Of a stretch of DNA of 64,000 nt, positions 16,729 to 26,319 are shown one piece after another. The stretch's first letter is position 1, and each line of letters begins with the position of its first letter. Below the pieces are notes generated by a model, which saw only the letters and a list, made by a program, of their open reading frames with translations, made no database searches and was not told the DNA's origin. The DNA is from Williamsia soli (lineage in GTDB: Bacteria; Actinomycetota; Actinomycetes; Mycobacteriales; Mycobacteriaceae), in NCBI RefSeq assembly GCF_017377795.1, contig NZ_JAFRDR010000012.1:1-64000 (forward strand), read 5' to 3'. The translations under genes were made by a program, and so were the position numbers.

Positions 16729-17445
16729 ATGACGGCATCTCTGGCGATCGCTGTGGACGCGCTGCGGGTCATCCGTGGTGGGCATCCGGTGTTACACGGG
16801 GTGGACATCAAGGTCCCGGCAGGTTCGATCACGGGCCTGTTGGGACCCTCTGGTTGTGGGAAGACCACCTTGATGCGCGCGATCGTCGGCACCCAGCGGA
16901 TTGATTCCGGGACGGTCACCGTCCTGGACCTGCCTGCCGGGAGTGCCCGGCTACGACGGTCGGTGGGATACGTGACGCAGGCCCCGTCGGTCTACACAGA
17001 CCTGACCGTCGGACAGAACGTCAGGTACTTCGCAGATCTCTACGGCAACTCCGCCGGCGTCCGCGATGCCCTCGACGCCGTGGGTCTGACCGAACTCGAA
17101 GCGCGCAACACCCGCGACCTGTCCGGTGGTCAACGCAGCCGGGTCTCCATCGCCTGCGCTCTCGTCGGCTCGCCAGACCTGCTGATCCTCGACGAGCCGA
17201 CCGTCGGCCTCGATCCGCTTCTGCGCGAGGATCTCTGGAACAGGTTTCACGACCTCGCCGCGAGCGGGACCACTCTGCTCGTCTCGAGCCACGTGATGGA
17301 TGAGGCAGACCGGTGCGACAACCTGATCCTCATGCGCGACGGCCTGATCCTCGCGGCGCTCACACCGGCCGAACTCCGCAGCCGGACCGGACAGGACAAT
17401 TTGGAAAAAGCGTTCCTCCAACTCATCACTGAGGAAGCGGCCTAG
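16729..17445 (+). CDS. ABC transporter ATP-binding protein (DrrA/ABC-2 type)
   Basis: 238 residues with Walker A GPSGCGKTT, signature LSGGQRSRV, Walker B LLILDEPT and the switch His in SSHVMDEADRC. The C-terminal extension is short. The stop overlaps the GTG of the permease by one base (TAGTG), so the two form an exporter unit. Located 78 bp after tetR on the same strand, consistent with regulated efflux. Substrate not predictable. Confidence 0.92.
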   Translation: MTASLAIAVDALRVIRGGHPVLHGVDIKVPAGSITGLLGPSGCGKTTLMRAIVGTQRIDSGTVTVLDLPAGSARLRRSVGYVTQAPSVYTDLTVGQNVRYFADLYGNSAGVRDALDAVGLTELEARNTRDLSGGQRSRVSIACALVGSPDLLILDEPTVGLDPLLREDLWNRFHDLAASGTTLLVSSHVMDEADRCDNLILMRDGLILAALTPAELRSRTGQDNLEKAFLQLITEEAA

Positions 17446-18200
17446 TGCACCCCGCGTTGTTCTGGTCGACGACGATCCGGATCCTGCGCCAGCTGCTCGA
17501 CGACCGCCGCACGGTCGCGATGATCCTGGTCGTTCCGTGTGTCCTGATGGTGTTGCTGTACTTCATGTTCGACTCGCAGCCCGGGCCTCGGCCAGGGACC
17601 ACGATGTTCGACAAGGTCGGGCTGATCATGCTCGGACTGCTGCCCTTCGTCCTCATGTTCATCACCACGTCCATCGCGATGGTCCGCGAACGCACCTCCG
17701 GAACACTCGAACGCCTGCTCACGACACCACTGGGCAAACTCGACCTCCTGGCCGGATATGGCGCGGCGTTCTCGCTAGCCGCCGCCGTGCAGGCAGCGCT
17801 CGCGAGCGCACTCGCATTCTGGGTACTCGACCTCGACATCGCGGGCAATCCGGTCTGGGTCGTCCTGATCGCCGTCCTGGCCGCGGTCCTCGGTGTCGCA
17901 CTGGGCCTGTTCTTCTCCGCCTTCGCCCGAACGGAGTTCCAGGCCGTCCAGTTCATCCCTGTCGTCGTCATCCCGCAGCTACTGCTGTGTGGCCTGTTCG
18001 TCGCGCGAGATCAGATGACCAACTGGCTTCAGTGGATCAGCGATGTGCTCCCCTTGACCTACGTCGTCGACGCTCTGCAGGAGGTGGCAGAGCATTCGAA
18101 CGCTACGAGCACCATGTGGCGAGATCTGGTTGTGGTGGTCGCCTTTTCGATGGTCGCGTTGGTTCTGGGTGCAGCCACGCTGCGTCGCGTCACCCCCTGA
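17445..18200 (+). CDS. ABC-2 type transporter permease
   Basis: 251 residues with six predicted membrane segments: residues ~24-42, ~57-78, ~100-125, ~130-155, ~165-185 and ~225-247. The family motif region ERTSGTLERLLTTPLGK, typical of ABC-2 (DrrB/NatB-like) exporters, is at residues 85-101. Partner of the ATPase immediately upstream. Drug, lipid or ion export is possible. Confidence 0.9.
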   Translation: MHPALFWSTTIRILRQLLDDRRTVAMILVVPCVLMVLLYFMFDSQPGPRPGTTMFDKVGLIMLGLLPFVLMFITTSIAMVRERTSGTLERLLTTPLGKLDLLAGYGAAFSLAAAVQAALASALAFWVLDLDIAGNPVWVVLIAVLAAVLGVALGLFFSAFARTEFQAVQFIPVVVIPQLLLCGLFVARDQMTNWLQWISDVLPLTYVVDALQEVAEHSNATSTMWRDLVVVVAFSMVALVLGAATLRRVTP

Positions 18201-18301
18201 CACCCTGACACCCTAACGAATGTGAGCTGTCGTTCGTCCGATCGACGGCTCCAAGAAAATGACCAAGAAGACGCCAAGCGGTCTGGCGCAGCGTGAAACT
18301 C

Positions 18302-19774
18302 ATGACATCGCATACCCGCCCAAGAACCACATACTCAGCGACGGTGAGACGAGCGACCCTCGTGGTCGTCTGCGTCACCACCGCCATGCTCATGCTCGAC
18401 ATCGCCGTCGTGAACACCGCCCTCCCATCCATCGCCGTCGACCTCGATGCCGGCATGACCAGCCTGCAGTGGGTCGTCGACGCCTACACCCTCGCACTGG
18501 CGACCGTGGTCCTGAGCGCAGGCTCGTGGGCTGACCGGCGAGGCCGCAAACATGTCTTTGTCGTCGGACTCATCCTGTTCACCTCGGCATCCGTGGTGTG
18601 TGCGATCGCGCCCGACATCGTCACACTGGATGTCGCCCGCGCAATCCAGGGTCTGGGCGGCGCAATCTTGTTCGCGTGTTCGCTGGCGCTGCTCGCCGAC
18701 GTGTTCGCGCCGGGTAAGGATCGCGCGGGCGCACTGGCTGCCTATGGCGCCACCATAGGCGGCGCATTCGCACTCGGGCCATTGGTCGGCGGCATGCTCA
18801 CGGAGTGGCTGGACTGGCGGGCGATATTCATCGTCAATCTCCCGATCGGCATTCTCGCGCTGTGGGCGACGATGACGTGGGTACCCGAATCACGTGACCC
18901 GAACTTCCGTCGCCTCGACGTAGGCGGGCAAATCTTCGCATCGATCGGCCTCGCGACCCTGGTACTGGCGCTGCTCCGCGGAAACGAGCACGGATGGACC
19001 GAGACCGTCACGGTGGCGTCGTTCGCGATCGCAGCAGTGTCGTCGGCGGCCTTCCTGGTCGTCGAGATGCGGGTGACCCAGCCGATGCTTCCCCTCGAGA
19101 TGTTCCGCAACCGAGCTTTCACCGGTGCTCAGGTCGCCGCCTTCGCGATCTCCGTATCCCTGTTCTCTGTGTTCCTGTACACCACCATCTATCTGCAGAG
19201 TGTGCTCGGCATGAGCCCGATCGAGGCGGGCCTGGTGTACCTGCCTGCCACCGCCGCGATGTTCATCGTCGCCGGCGCGACCGCGCAGCTCGGGCAGCGT
19301 GTGCCTGCGTGGATTCTGCTCTCCGGTTCGCTGCTGCTCGTCGGGGTCGGGCTCGCGATGACCACGGTGGCAGACGTCGACAGCTCCAAGTGGACCATCC
19401 TGCCGGGCATGCTCGTGGCCATGATCGGCGCCGGGATCTTCAACCCCGTGATGAGCGGTCTCGTTCTCGATGCCAGCGCAGCTGAGCACTCCGGGCTCGC
19501 GGCCGGCATCAACGATGCGTTCCGGCAGACGGGTATCGCGGTCGGCGTCGCGGCACTCGGTGCTCTGCTACCCGCAGAGTCCGTCTTCTCCGGAATGGAC
19601 CCGCACGTCTACGTCGCGGGTCTCGACAAAGCGTTGTGGGTCTCCGCCGGGTTGGCCACCATCGGCGCAGTGGTCTCGGCGTTGACGCTGCGCGGTCACC
19701 ACACCTCAGATGACGACAAGCCCTCGGCCCCCGAGGATCTGGTCAGTTCGACTGAGGGTCAGCCGCGCATCTGA
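18302..19774 (+). CDS. MFS transporter, DHA2 (EmrB/QacA) family
   Basis: About 490 residues with 14 hydrophobic segments. Motif A is GSWADRRGRKHVF after TM2, and the antiporter motif C region reads ALGPLVGGMLTEWLDWR, marking a proton-coupled drug exporter. D in LMLDIAVVNTALP (TM1) is the conserved DHA2 acid. The start may be the ATG at 18302 or the in-frame GTG at 18293; neither has a strong Shine-Dalgarno. Its 3' end overlaps the convergent pheT by 16 bp. Possibly part of the TetR regulon with the ABC exporter. Confidence 0.9.
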   Translation: MTSHTRPRTTYSATVRRATLVVVCVTTAMLMLDIAVVNTALPSIAVDLDAGMTSLQWVVDAYTLALATVVLSAGSWADRRGRKHVFVVGLILFTSASVVCAIAPDIVTLDVARAIQGLGGAILFACSLALLADVFAPGKDRAGALAAYGATIGGAFALGPLVGGMLTEWLDWRAIFIVNLPIGILALWATMTWVPESRDPNFRRLDVGGQIFASIGLATLVLALLRGNEHGWTETVTVASFAIAAVSSAAFLVVEMRVTQPMLPLEMFRNRAFTGAQVAAFAISVSLFSVFLYTTIYLQSVLGMSPIEAGLVYLPATAAMFIVAGATAQLGQRVPAWILLSGSLLLVGVGLAMTTVADVDSSKWTILPGMLVAMIGAGIFNPVMSGLVLDASAAEHSGLAAGINDAFRQTGIAVGVAALGALLPAESVFSGMDPHVYVAGLDKALWVSAGLATIGAVVSALTLRGHHTSDDDKPSAPEDLVSSTEGQPRI

Positions 19775-22236
19775 GCACCGACCGCTGACGTCGCCTTGGC
19801 CAGGGCGGCGTCGCGGGCGGCCGTGGCCTCGTCCTCGGTGAGGGTACGGTCCGTCGCGCGGAAGCGCAGCGAGAAGGTGAGCGACTTGCGTCCCTGCCCG
19901 ACCTGGTCGCCGGTGAACACGTCGAAGAGTCCGATGCTCTCGAGCAGGTCCCCGGCGCCTTCACGCAGTGCGGCGCGGACATCCTCGGCGGGCACGTCCG
20001 CATCGACGACCACCGCAAGGTCCTGCAACACAGGTGGATACGGCGAAATCCTCGGGGACACGAGCTCGGAGTTCACCGGGATTGCATCGAGATCGATCTC
20101 GAGAGCCAGCGATCGCGCAGGCAGATGCGACTTCTCCAGCACCGCCGGGTGCAGCTCACCTGCCCAGCCGACCACGGTGCCGCCGGCGAGGATCTGTGCG
20201 CACCGGCCCGGATGCCACGGCACCTCCGCTGCCGACTTCAGAGTCAACTCGACGCCCGCGGCCTGCCCGATGATGGCGACAGCATCGAAGATGTCGGTGG
20301 TGTCGGCGGCACGGCCCTTGCCCCACGGCCCGGCCGGTTCCCGCAGTCCGGTGAGGACCGCCGCGACATGCAGTGGTTGCGCCGGCAGCGATTCGACCAA
20401 CTCAGCGATCTGCTCGGCGGAAGGCCGACGGTCCACAGGCAACTGTGGAACGGGACGGACGTTCCCGCCACCGAGCACCACCTGACCGATCGTGTACATC
20501 GACAGATCTCGCTGTCCGCGAGCCAGGTTGCGGCCGACCATCTCGAGCAGTCCAGGCAGCAGAGTGGTGTTCAGCGCCGGCCGGTCGGCCTCGAGTGGGT
20601 TCAGGACCGTGACGGCGGCGCGACGCGGATCATCCGCGGGCAGGTTCCAGAGATCGAACACTCCCGCCGGCATGAACGGGTACGGCAGCACCTCGACATA
20701 TCCCGACAGCGCCAAACTGCGGCCGACGCTACGGCGCCGGATCTGACGCGGAGCCAAACCGCGCCCACCCGGTGCCGTCGGTAGTCGAACGGGAATGTTC
20801 TCGTAACCCTCGAGGCGCAGCACCTCTTCGACGAGGTCCGCGCTCTGGCGCAGATCGGGTCGCCAGCTGGGCGGGGTCACCGTCAGCATCTCGCCTGCCG
20901 CCTCGACAGCCGCGCCCACCTGGACGAGTCGTTGTTGGGCAACGCCGACCGGATACTCGATGCCGGCAGTTGCCGACGGCGCCTGCTCGGCCATCAGCAC
21001 CGTCGCGGGTGGAGGTACCGACCCGGCATCGGTGTACGTCGATTCGACGGTGCCCCCGCAGATCTCGACGAGGAGCTGGGCAGCGCGCAGCACTGCTACA
21101 TCGGTCACCTTCGGGTCGACCACCCGCTCGAACCGTTTGCTCGCCTCGCTCGTCAACCGGTGCCGCTTGGCAGTGCGGAAGACGGCGACCGGATCGAACG
21201 TTGCGGCCTCGAGCAACACGTCGGCACTCTGCGCACCGATCTCGGTCGCGGCGCCGCCCATCACACCGGCGAGGGCGATGGGGCCGCTGTCGTCGGTGAT
21301 GACAACATCTTCGGGGTCCAGCGTGCGCGTGGTGTCGTCGAGGGTGGTGAGCTGCTCCCCCGGGTTCGCGCGCCGAACCCGGATGTCGCCGGAGATCTTG
21401 CCCGCGTCGAACGCGTGCAGCGGCTGACCCAGTTCCAGCATGACGTAGTTGGTGATGTCGACTGCTGCCGAGATGGGCCGCACGCCGGAGAGCATGAGCC
21501 GCTTGGCCATCCACCACGGGCTCGGAGCCGTCGGATCGATCCCGCGAACCACCAGGGCGCAGTACCGGGTGGCGCCTGATTCGGGGTCGAGGTGCACGGG
21601 CCAGCCAGATTCTCCGACGCTGGTCCGGATCGACGGCGCGGTGGCCGGATCGACAAACGGCAGATCGAAGCTACAGGCGAGTTCACGCGAGAGGCCGCGT
21701 GCGGAGAATGCATAACCCCGGTCGGGCGTGACGTTGACGTCGATGATCGTGTCATCGAGGCCGAGTACCTCGCGGGCGTCGGTACCGGGTGCGGCGATCT
21801 CGGGGGGCAGGACCAGGATCCCGCTGTGGTCATTGCCGATTCCCATCTCCGACACCGAACAGATCATGCCGTCGGAGGTCTTGCCGTAAGTCGTGCGCGC
21901 AGCGATCGCGAAGTCGCCGGGCAGCACACTGCCGGGCAGCGCTGCGACGATCAAGTCGCCCTCGGCGAAGTTCTGGGCACCGCAGACGATCCCACGCGGC
22001 TCGGATTCGCCGACGTCGACCTGACAGAACCGGATCGGCTTCTTGAACTCGGTGAGCTGCTCGATGTGCTCGACTCTGCCGATGACCAGCGGTCCGGTGA
22101 TGACCGGCAACGGCGTGATCTCTTCGATCTCGAAACCGACTCGCACGAAGGCATCGTCGATCTCTGCCGACGGCCTCGTCCACCCGGGAGTGCCATGTTG
22201 CAGGATCTCGGTCAGCCACGACTGCGCTAGTTGCAC
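19759..22236 (-). CDS. pheT: phenylalanyl-tRNA synthetase beta subunit
   Basis: 825-residue large subunit of the (alpha-beta)2 PheRS. Domains in order: N-terminal tRNA-binding/OB fold (LVIGRVEHIEQL), B3/B4 editing domain (residues ~215-390), B5 domain, class II core-like domain, and C-terminal anticodon-binding FDX-ACB domain (FDVFTGDQVGQGRKSLTFSLRFRA). GTG start, 51 bp after pheS. Convergent with the MFS gene, whose end it overlaps. Confidence 0.97.
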   Translation of the reverse strand: MQLAQSWLTEILQHGTPGWTRPSAEIDDAFVRVGFEIEEITPLPVITGPLVIGRVEHIEQLTEFKKPIRFCQVDVGESEPRGIVCGAQNFAEGDLIVAALPGSVLPGDFAIAARTTYGKTSDGMICSVSEMGIGNDHSGILVLPPEIAAPGTDAREVLGLDDTIIDVNVTPDRGYAFSARGLSRELACSFDLPFVDPATAPSIRTSVGESGWPVHLDPESGATRYCALVVRGIDPTAPSPWWMAKRLMLSGVRPISAAVDITNYVMLELGQPLHAFDAGKISGDIRVRRANPGEQLTTLDDTTRTLDPEDVVITDDSGPIALAGVMGGAATEIGAQSADVLLEAATFDPVAVFRTAKRHRLTSEASKRFERVVDPKVTDVAVLRAAQLLVEICGGTVESTYTDAGSVPPPATVLMAEQAPSATAGIEYPVGVAQQRLVQVGAAVEAAGEMLTVTPPSWRPDLRQSADLVEEVLRLEGYENIPVRLPTAPGGRGLAPRQIRRRSVGRSLALSGYVEVLPYPFMPAGVFDLWNLPADDPRRAAVTVLNPLEADRPALNTTLLPGLLEMVGRNLARGQRDLSMYTIGQVVLGGGNVRPVPQLPVDRRPSAEQIAELVESLPAQPLHVAAVLTGLREPAGPWGKGRAADTTDIFDAVAIIGQAAGVELTLKSAAEVPWHPGRCAQILAGGTVVGWAGELHPAVLEKSHLPARSLALEIDLDAIPVNSELVSPRISPYPPVLQDLAVVVDADVPAEDVRAALREGAGDLLESIGLFDVFTGDQVGQGRKSLTFSLRFRATDRTLTEDEATAARDAALAKATSAVGAQMRG

Positions 22237-22287
22237 TGGAAACTCAGCTCTTTCGTTTGTTCTGCGGGCTCTGGCTTGGCGGGGCGC

Positions 22288-23334
<1,047 letters not shown>

Positions 23335-23367
23335 CTAAGGTAGGTGACTTCTGGGCTGAAGTACGGG

Positions 23368-24192
23368 TCAGTGGGTCGGTTTCGATCCGGTTCGAGGGTA
23401 GTCGACCCGGCTCCGGGCATCGGCGCTGGCATAGAGGCAGATCGCTGCCGCCGCGGCCAGGTTCAGACTCTCCGCACGGCCGTGGATCGGTATGGAGATC
23501 CGGTGGTCGGCACGGGCCAATACCTCCGGCGACAGGCCGTGCGCCTCGTTCCCGAACAGCCAGGCCGTCGGGCCGGAGAGCACTTCAGCGGCGTCAGGCA
23601 GACTCAGCTCCCCATCACCCGCGGTCGCGCAGATCGCCACCCCGGCTGCACTCAGCGCCGAGAGCACCTCATCGGTGTCTCGTTCCCGGGCTATCGGGAT
23701 GTGGAACACGCTGCCTGCGGTGGACCGGACGCACTTGCCGTTGTGGGGGTCGACGCTGTCCCCGGCGAGGATGACCGCATCGGCCCCCATGGCGTCGGCT
23801 GTCCTGATCAGAGTCCCGGCATTGCCGGGGTCGGTCATCTCGACGGGAACGGCCAGCAGTTGCGGCGCGCTCTGGAGCACCGACGTCATCGACACATCGA
23901 GCAGATCGCAGACCACGAAAAGACCCGCGCTCGTGATCGTCTCGGCGAGTTTGCCGGCGGCCCCGTCGGAGATCCGCACGACCTCGACCCCACCGTCTGC
24001 GGCGGACGCGATGAGGTCCGGATACCGATAGAGCGCGTCGTCGGTGGCGAGCAGCACTGCCGCGCGCCGGGTGGCAAGCGCCGACTCGACGGCGTTGGCC
24101 CCCTCGGCCAGGAACGCCCCGGCCTTACGACGACCAGCGGACCGGTGCAGCTTGGCAAACGAAACAACCCGCGCCGAACGTTCGGTGAGAAC
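23368..24192 (-). CDS. TrmH/SpoU family rRNA 2'-O-methyltransferase (TsnR-like)
   Basis: SPOUT methyltransferase. The knotted-fold motifs are visible: VPVEMTDPGNAGTLIRTADA (motif 1), WLFGNEAHGLSPEV (motif 2) and ISIPIHGRAESLNLAAAAAI (motif 3). The frame's first ordinary start codon is GTG 24057, but that would remove the N-terminal RNA-binding region. In-frame residues upstream (LTERSARVVSFAKLH, then RRKAGAFLAEGAN) match the family N-terminus, which in homologues begins about (M)LTERSARV. At the expected codon (24190-24192) the sequence is GTT, not GTG, and it lies inside the terminator stem of the preceding rplT. I give the full-length extent, 274 codons; the start is uncertain. M. tuberculosis tsnR (Rv1644) has the same position. 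Confidence 0.8.
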   Translation of the reverse strand, partial: VLTERSARVVSFAKLHRSAGRRKAGAFLAEGANAVESALATRRAAVLLATDDALYRYPDLIASAADGGVEVVRISDGAAGKLAETITSAGLFVVCDLLDVSMTSVLQSAPQLLAVPVEMTDPGNAGTLIRTADAMGADAVILAGDSVDPHNGKCVRSTAGSVFHIPIARERDTDEVLSALSAAGVAICATAGDGELSLPDAAEVLSGPTAWLFGNEAHGLSPEVLARADHRISIPIHGRAESLNLAAAAAICLYASADARSRVDYPRTGSKPTH

Positions 24193-24204
24193 GTCCGGCG
24201 CGGG
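24158..24204 (-). terminator. intrinsic terminator of infC-rpmI-rplT, overlapping tsnR 5' end
   Basis: On the minus strand, about 20 nt after the rplT stop, two 16 nt arms (CCCGCGCCGGACGTTC and GAACGTTCGGCGCGGG, one mismatch) flank a 5 nt loop. They are followed by TTGTTTCGTTT. This is a strong rho-independent terminator. It overlaps the presumed 5' coding part of the rRNA methyltransferase, so read-through would be needed for cotranscription. Confidence 0.8.
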
Positions 24205-24224
24205 GATGTTTATGGCGGGCTCGA

Positions 24225-24605
24225 TCAGGCGGCCGGAGCGTTGACGTCCGAAGGCAGGGCCTTCTTGGCAACAGCAACCAGACCCGTGAAGGCCTCGGGA
24301 TCACTCACAGCGATCTCGGCGAGGATCTTGCGGTCGACCTCGACACCAGCGATCTTCAGACCCTGGATGAAGCGGTTGTAGGTGATGTCGTTGGCCCGGG
24401 CCGCAGCGTTGATCCGCGAGATCCACAGCTTGCGGAACTCACCCTTGCGGGCGCGGCGGTCACGGTAGGCGTAGGTCAGCGAGTGGAGCTGCTGCTCTTT
24501 GGCCTTGCGGTAGAGCCGCGAACGCTGTCCGCGGTAACCCTTGGAAGCCTCCAGGGTTGAACGACGCTTCTTCTGGGCGTTCACTGCCCTTTTTACGCGT
24601 GCCAT
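24225..24605 (-). CDS. rplT: 50S ribosomal protein L20
   Basis: 126 residues, full length; [15 protein letters not shown] at the N-terminus and [16 protein letters not shown] in the middle are diagnostic. Assembles early onto 23S rRNA and in several phyla is the autogenous repressor of the infC-rpmI-rplT operon. It follows rpmI after 68 bp and is followed by a strong terminator. Confidence 0.98.
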   Translation of the reverse strand: MARVKRAVNAQKKRRSTLEASKGYRGQRSRLYRKAKEQQLHSLTYAYRDRRARKGEFRKLWISRINAAARANDITYNRFIQGLKIAGVEVDRKILAEIAVSDPEAFTGLVAVAKKALPSDVNAPAA

Positions 24606-24673
24606 AGCTTGATTTACCTCTTAGTAATTGGCCACCGGGAACCGGCAGCGGGGTGGTCTGGTTCGAAGCGCAA

Positions 24674-24868
24674 TCAGATGTTCAGCAACCGCTTGATGCG
24701 GGGAACATCGTTCTCGGAAACGACGACGGTGCCATCGAGTCGACGGGTTCGCTTGGTGGGCTTGTGCTCCATCAAGTGGCGACGATTCGCCCGCTGGCGA
24801 ACGATCTTGCCGCTGCCGGTCACCTTGAAACGCTTCGCGGTTCCCTTGTGGGTTTTGCTCTTGGGCAT
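24674..24868 (-). CDS. rpmI: 50S ribosomal protein L35
   Basis: 64 residues beginning [20 protein letters not shown], the hallmark L35 start, and ending [11 protein letters not shown]. The frame extends upstream into infC, but the ATG at 24868 is fixed by homology. Middle gene of the infC operon, 37 bp after infC. Confidence 0.98.
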   Translation of the reverse strand: MPKSKTHKGTAKRFKVTGSGKIVRQRANRRHLMEHKPTKRTRRLDGTVVVSENDVPRIKRLLNI

Positions 24869-24905
24869 GGAAATGCCTTCCTGTGTCGTCGACCTGTGAG
24901 TGCGA

Positions 24906-25541
<636 letters not shown>

Positions 25542-25632
25542 GGGGCCTCCTCATTTGTGTCCGCGTACGTAGGTGGTTCCTCGTGGCAGACGTTTTCAGT
25601 TTGACCGCAGCCGCAACTGGTGAGACAGATCC

Positions 25633-25692
25633 TCAGCGAAAAGGCCCCGGATCGATGAATGTCATCGACGGGGCCCACACCGACCGGTTCAT
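25633..25692 (-). CDS. putative leader peptide (uORF) in the infC leader
   Basis: A 19-codon frame, MNRSVWAPSMTFIDPGPFR, spans exactly the leader terminator: its stop codon follows the U-tract. A translating ribosome would melt the hairpin. The ribosome-binding site is poor (AGGTG only 2 nt from the ATG), and a frame this short can occur by chance. No homologue is known to me. Treat as hypothesis. Confidence 0.25.
   Translation of the reverse strand: MNRSVWAPSMTFIDPGPFR
25637..25675 (-). terminator. intrinsic terminator (attenuator) in the infC 5' leader
   Basis: On the minus strand the arms GGCCCCG-TCGATGA and TCATCGA-TC-CGGGGCC flank a CAT loop (14 bp with a 2 nt bulge) and are followed by TTTTCGC. 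No gene lies upstream on this strand before 26320, and ilvD there runs away, so the hairpin most likely sits in the infC mRNA leader ~100 nt before the start codon. That makes it a candidate attenuator. On the plus strand the hairpin has no U-tract. Confidence 0.65.
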
Positions 25693-25738
25693 GTCACCTA
25701 TCGCATCACAGCGATCAAAGCCTCCAACTCAGAGACCA

Positions 25739-25769
25739 CCGGAGATATTCCGCGGTGCGGCATCTCCGG
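25739..25769 (-). promoter_or_regulatory. nested hairpin in the infC leader region
   Basis: CCGGAGAT and ATCTCCGG (8 bp perfect arms) enclose a second stem CCGC/GCGG. It lies ~65 nt upstream of the attenuator hairpin and could be an RNA regulatory structure (ribosomal-protein leader) or a protein-binding palindrome. The whole 25542-25896 stretch has no convincing gene other than the small uORF. Confidence 0.35.
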
Positions 25770-25896
25770 CGACAAAACCGGACCGTTCAACTGTTCGTTG
25801 GTTCTTGCGAACGCACGATGTCGAGCGGTGGGAGTGTGAACTCCACTTGCAACCCCGGCGTGAGCCAGGGCGGTCGTAGGTGAAAGTCTAACAGGC

Positions 25897-26241
25897 ATGA
25901 CGGAAAACATGAATTCCGAGCCTGACGTGCGTGACCTGGCCGAAATCCCGGCGATCGAGGTGATCACGCGGTCCGCGGTGATGCTGATGAGTGCAGCGGC
26001 CGAGAAGCTCGGCCTGTCCGAGGCCGACCCGTCGACGAGCCCCCATCTGGATCTCGACGAGGCGCGCAAACTGATCACCGCGCTCGCCGGGCTGATCCAA
26101 GCGTCGGTGTCCGACCTCGGGATCCACGCCTCTGCACTCCGCGACGGACTCAAGAGTCTGCAACTCGCGTTCCGGGAGGCCAGTGCGCACCCGGACGAAC
26201 CCGGTCAGGGACCCGGCGAAAAGCAGACCGGCCCCGTCTAG
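25897..26241 (+). CDS. DUF1844 domain-containing protein
   Basis: 114 residues. The conserved DUF1844 segments are AVMLMSAAAEKLGL and LDEARKLITALAGLI, predicted to be helical; the C-terminal ~20 residues are low complexity (HPDEPGQGPGEKQ). Function unknown in the family, which is widespread in actinobacteria and found near infC. Divergent from infC and convergent with ilvD. Confidence 0.8.
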   Translation: MTENMNSEPDVRDLAEIPAIEVITRSAVMLMSAAAEKLGLSEADPSTSPHLDLDEARKLITALAGLIQASVSDLGIHASALRDGLKSLQLAFREASAHPDEPGQGPGEKQTGPV

Positions 26242-26242
26242 C

Positions 26243-26307
26243 CCGGTTTTGGTGGCTTCTGGCGGAGCCGACCTGGGCTTCTTCTCGCCAAAAGCCACCA
26301 AAATCGG
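26243..26307. terminator. bidirectional terminator-like inverted repeat
   Basis: A 22 bp left arm (beginning CCGGTTTTGGTGGCTT) pairs with a right arm ending AAGCCACCAAAATCGG, with two mismatches and a ~20 bp loop. It lies exactly between the stop codons of the convergent DUF1844 gene and ilvD. The position and the internal T/A runs fit a shared transcription terminator. Confidence 0.6.
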
Positions 26308-26319
26308 AGGGGCCGGGGG

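Noticed and set aside
22237-22287. Attenuator or leader peptide between pheS and pheT
   Set aside because: The 51 bp gap has no Phe-rich frame and no terminator; it is a simple spacer.
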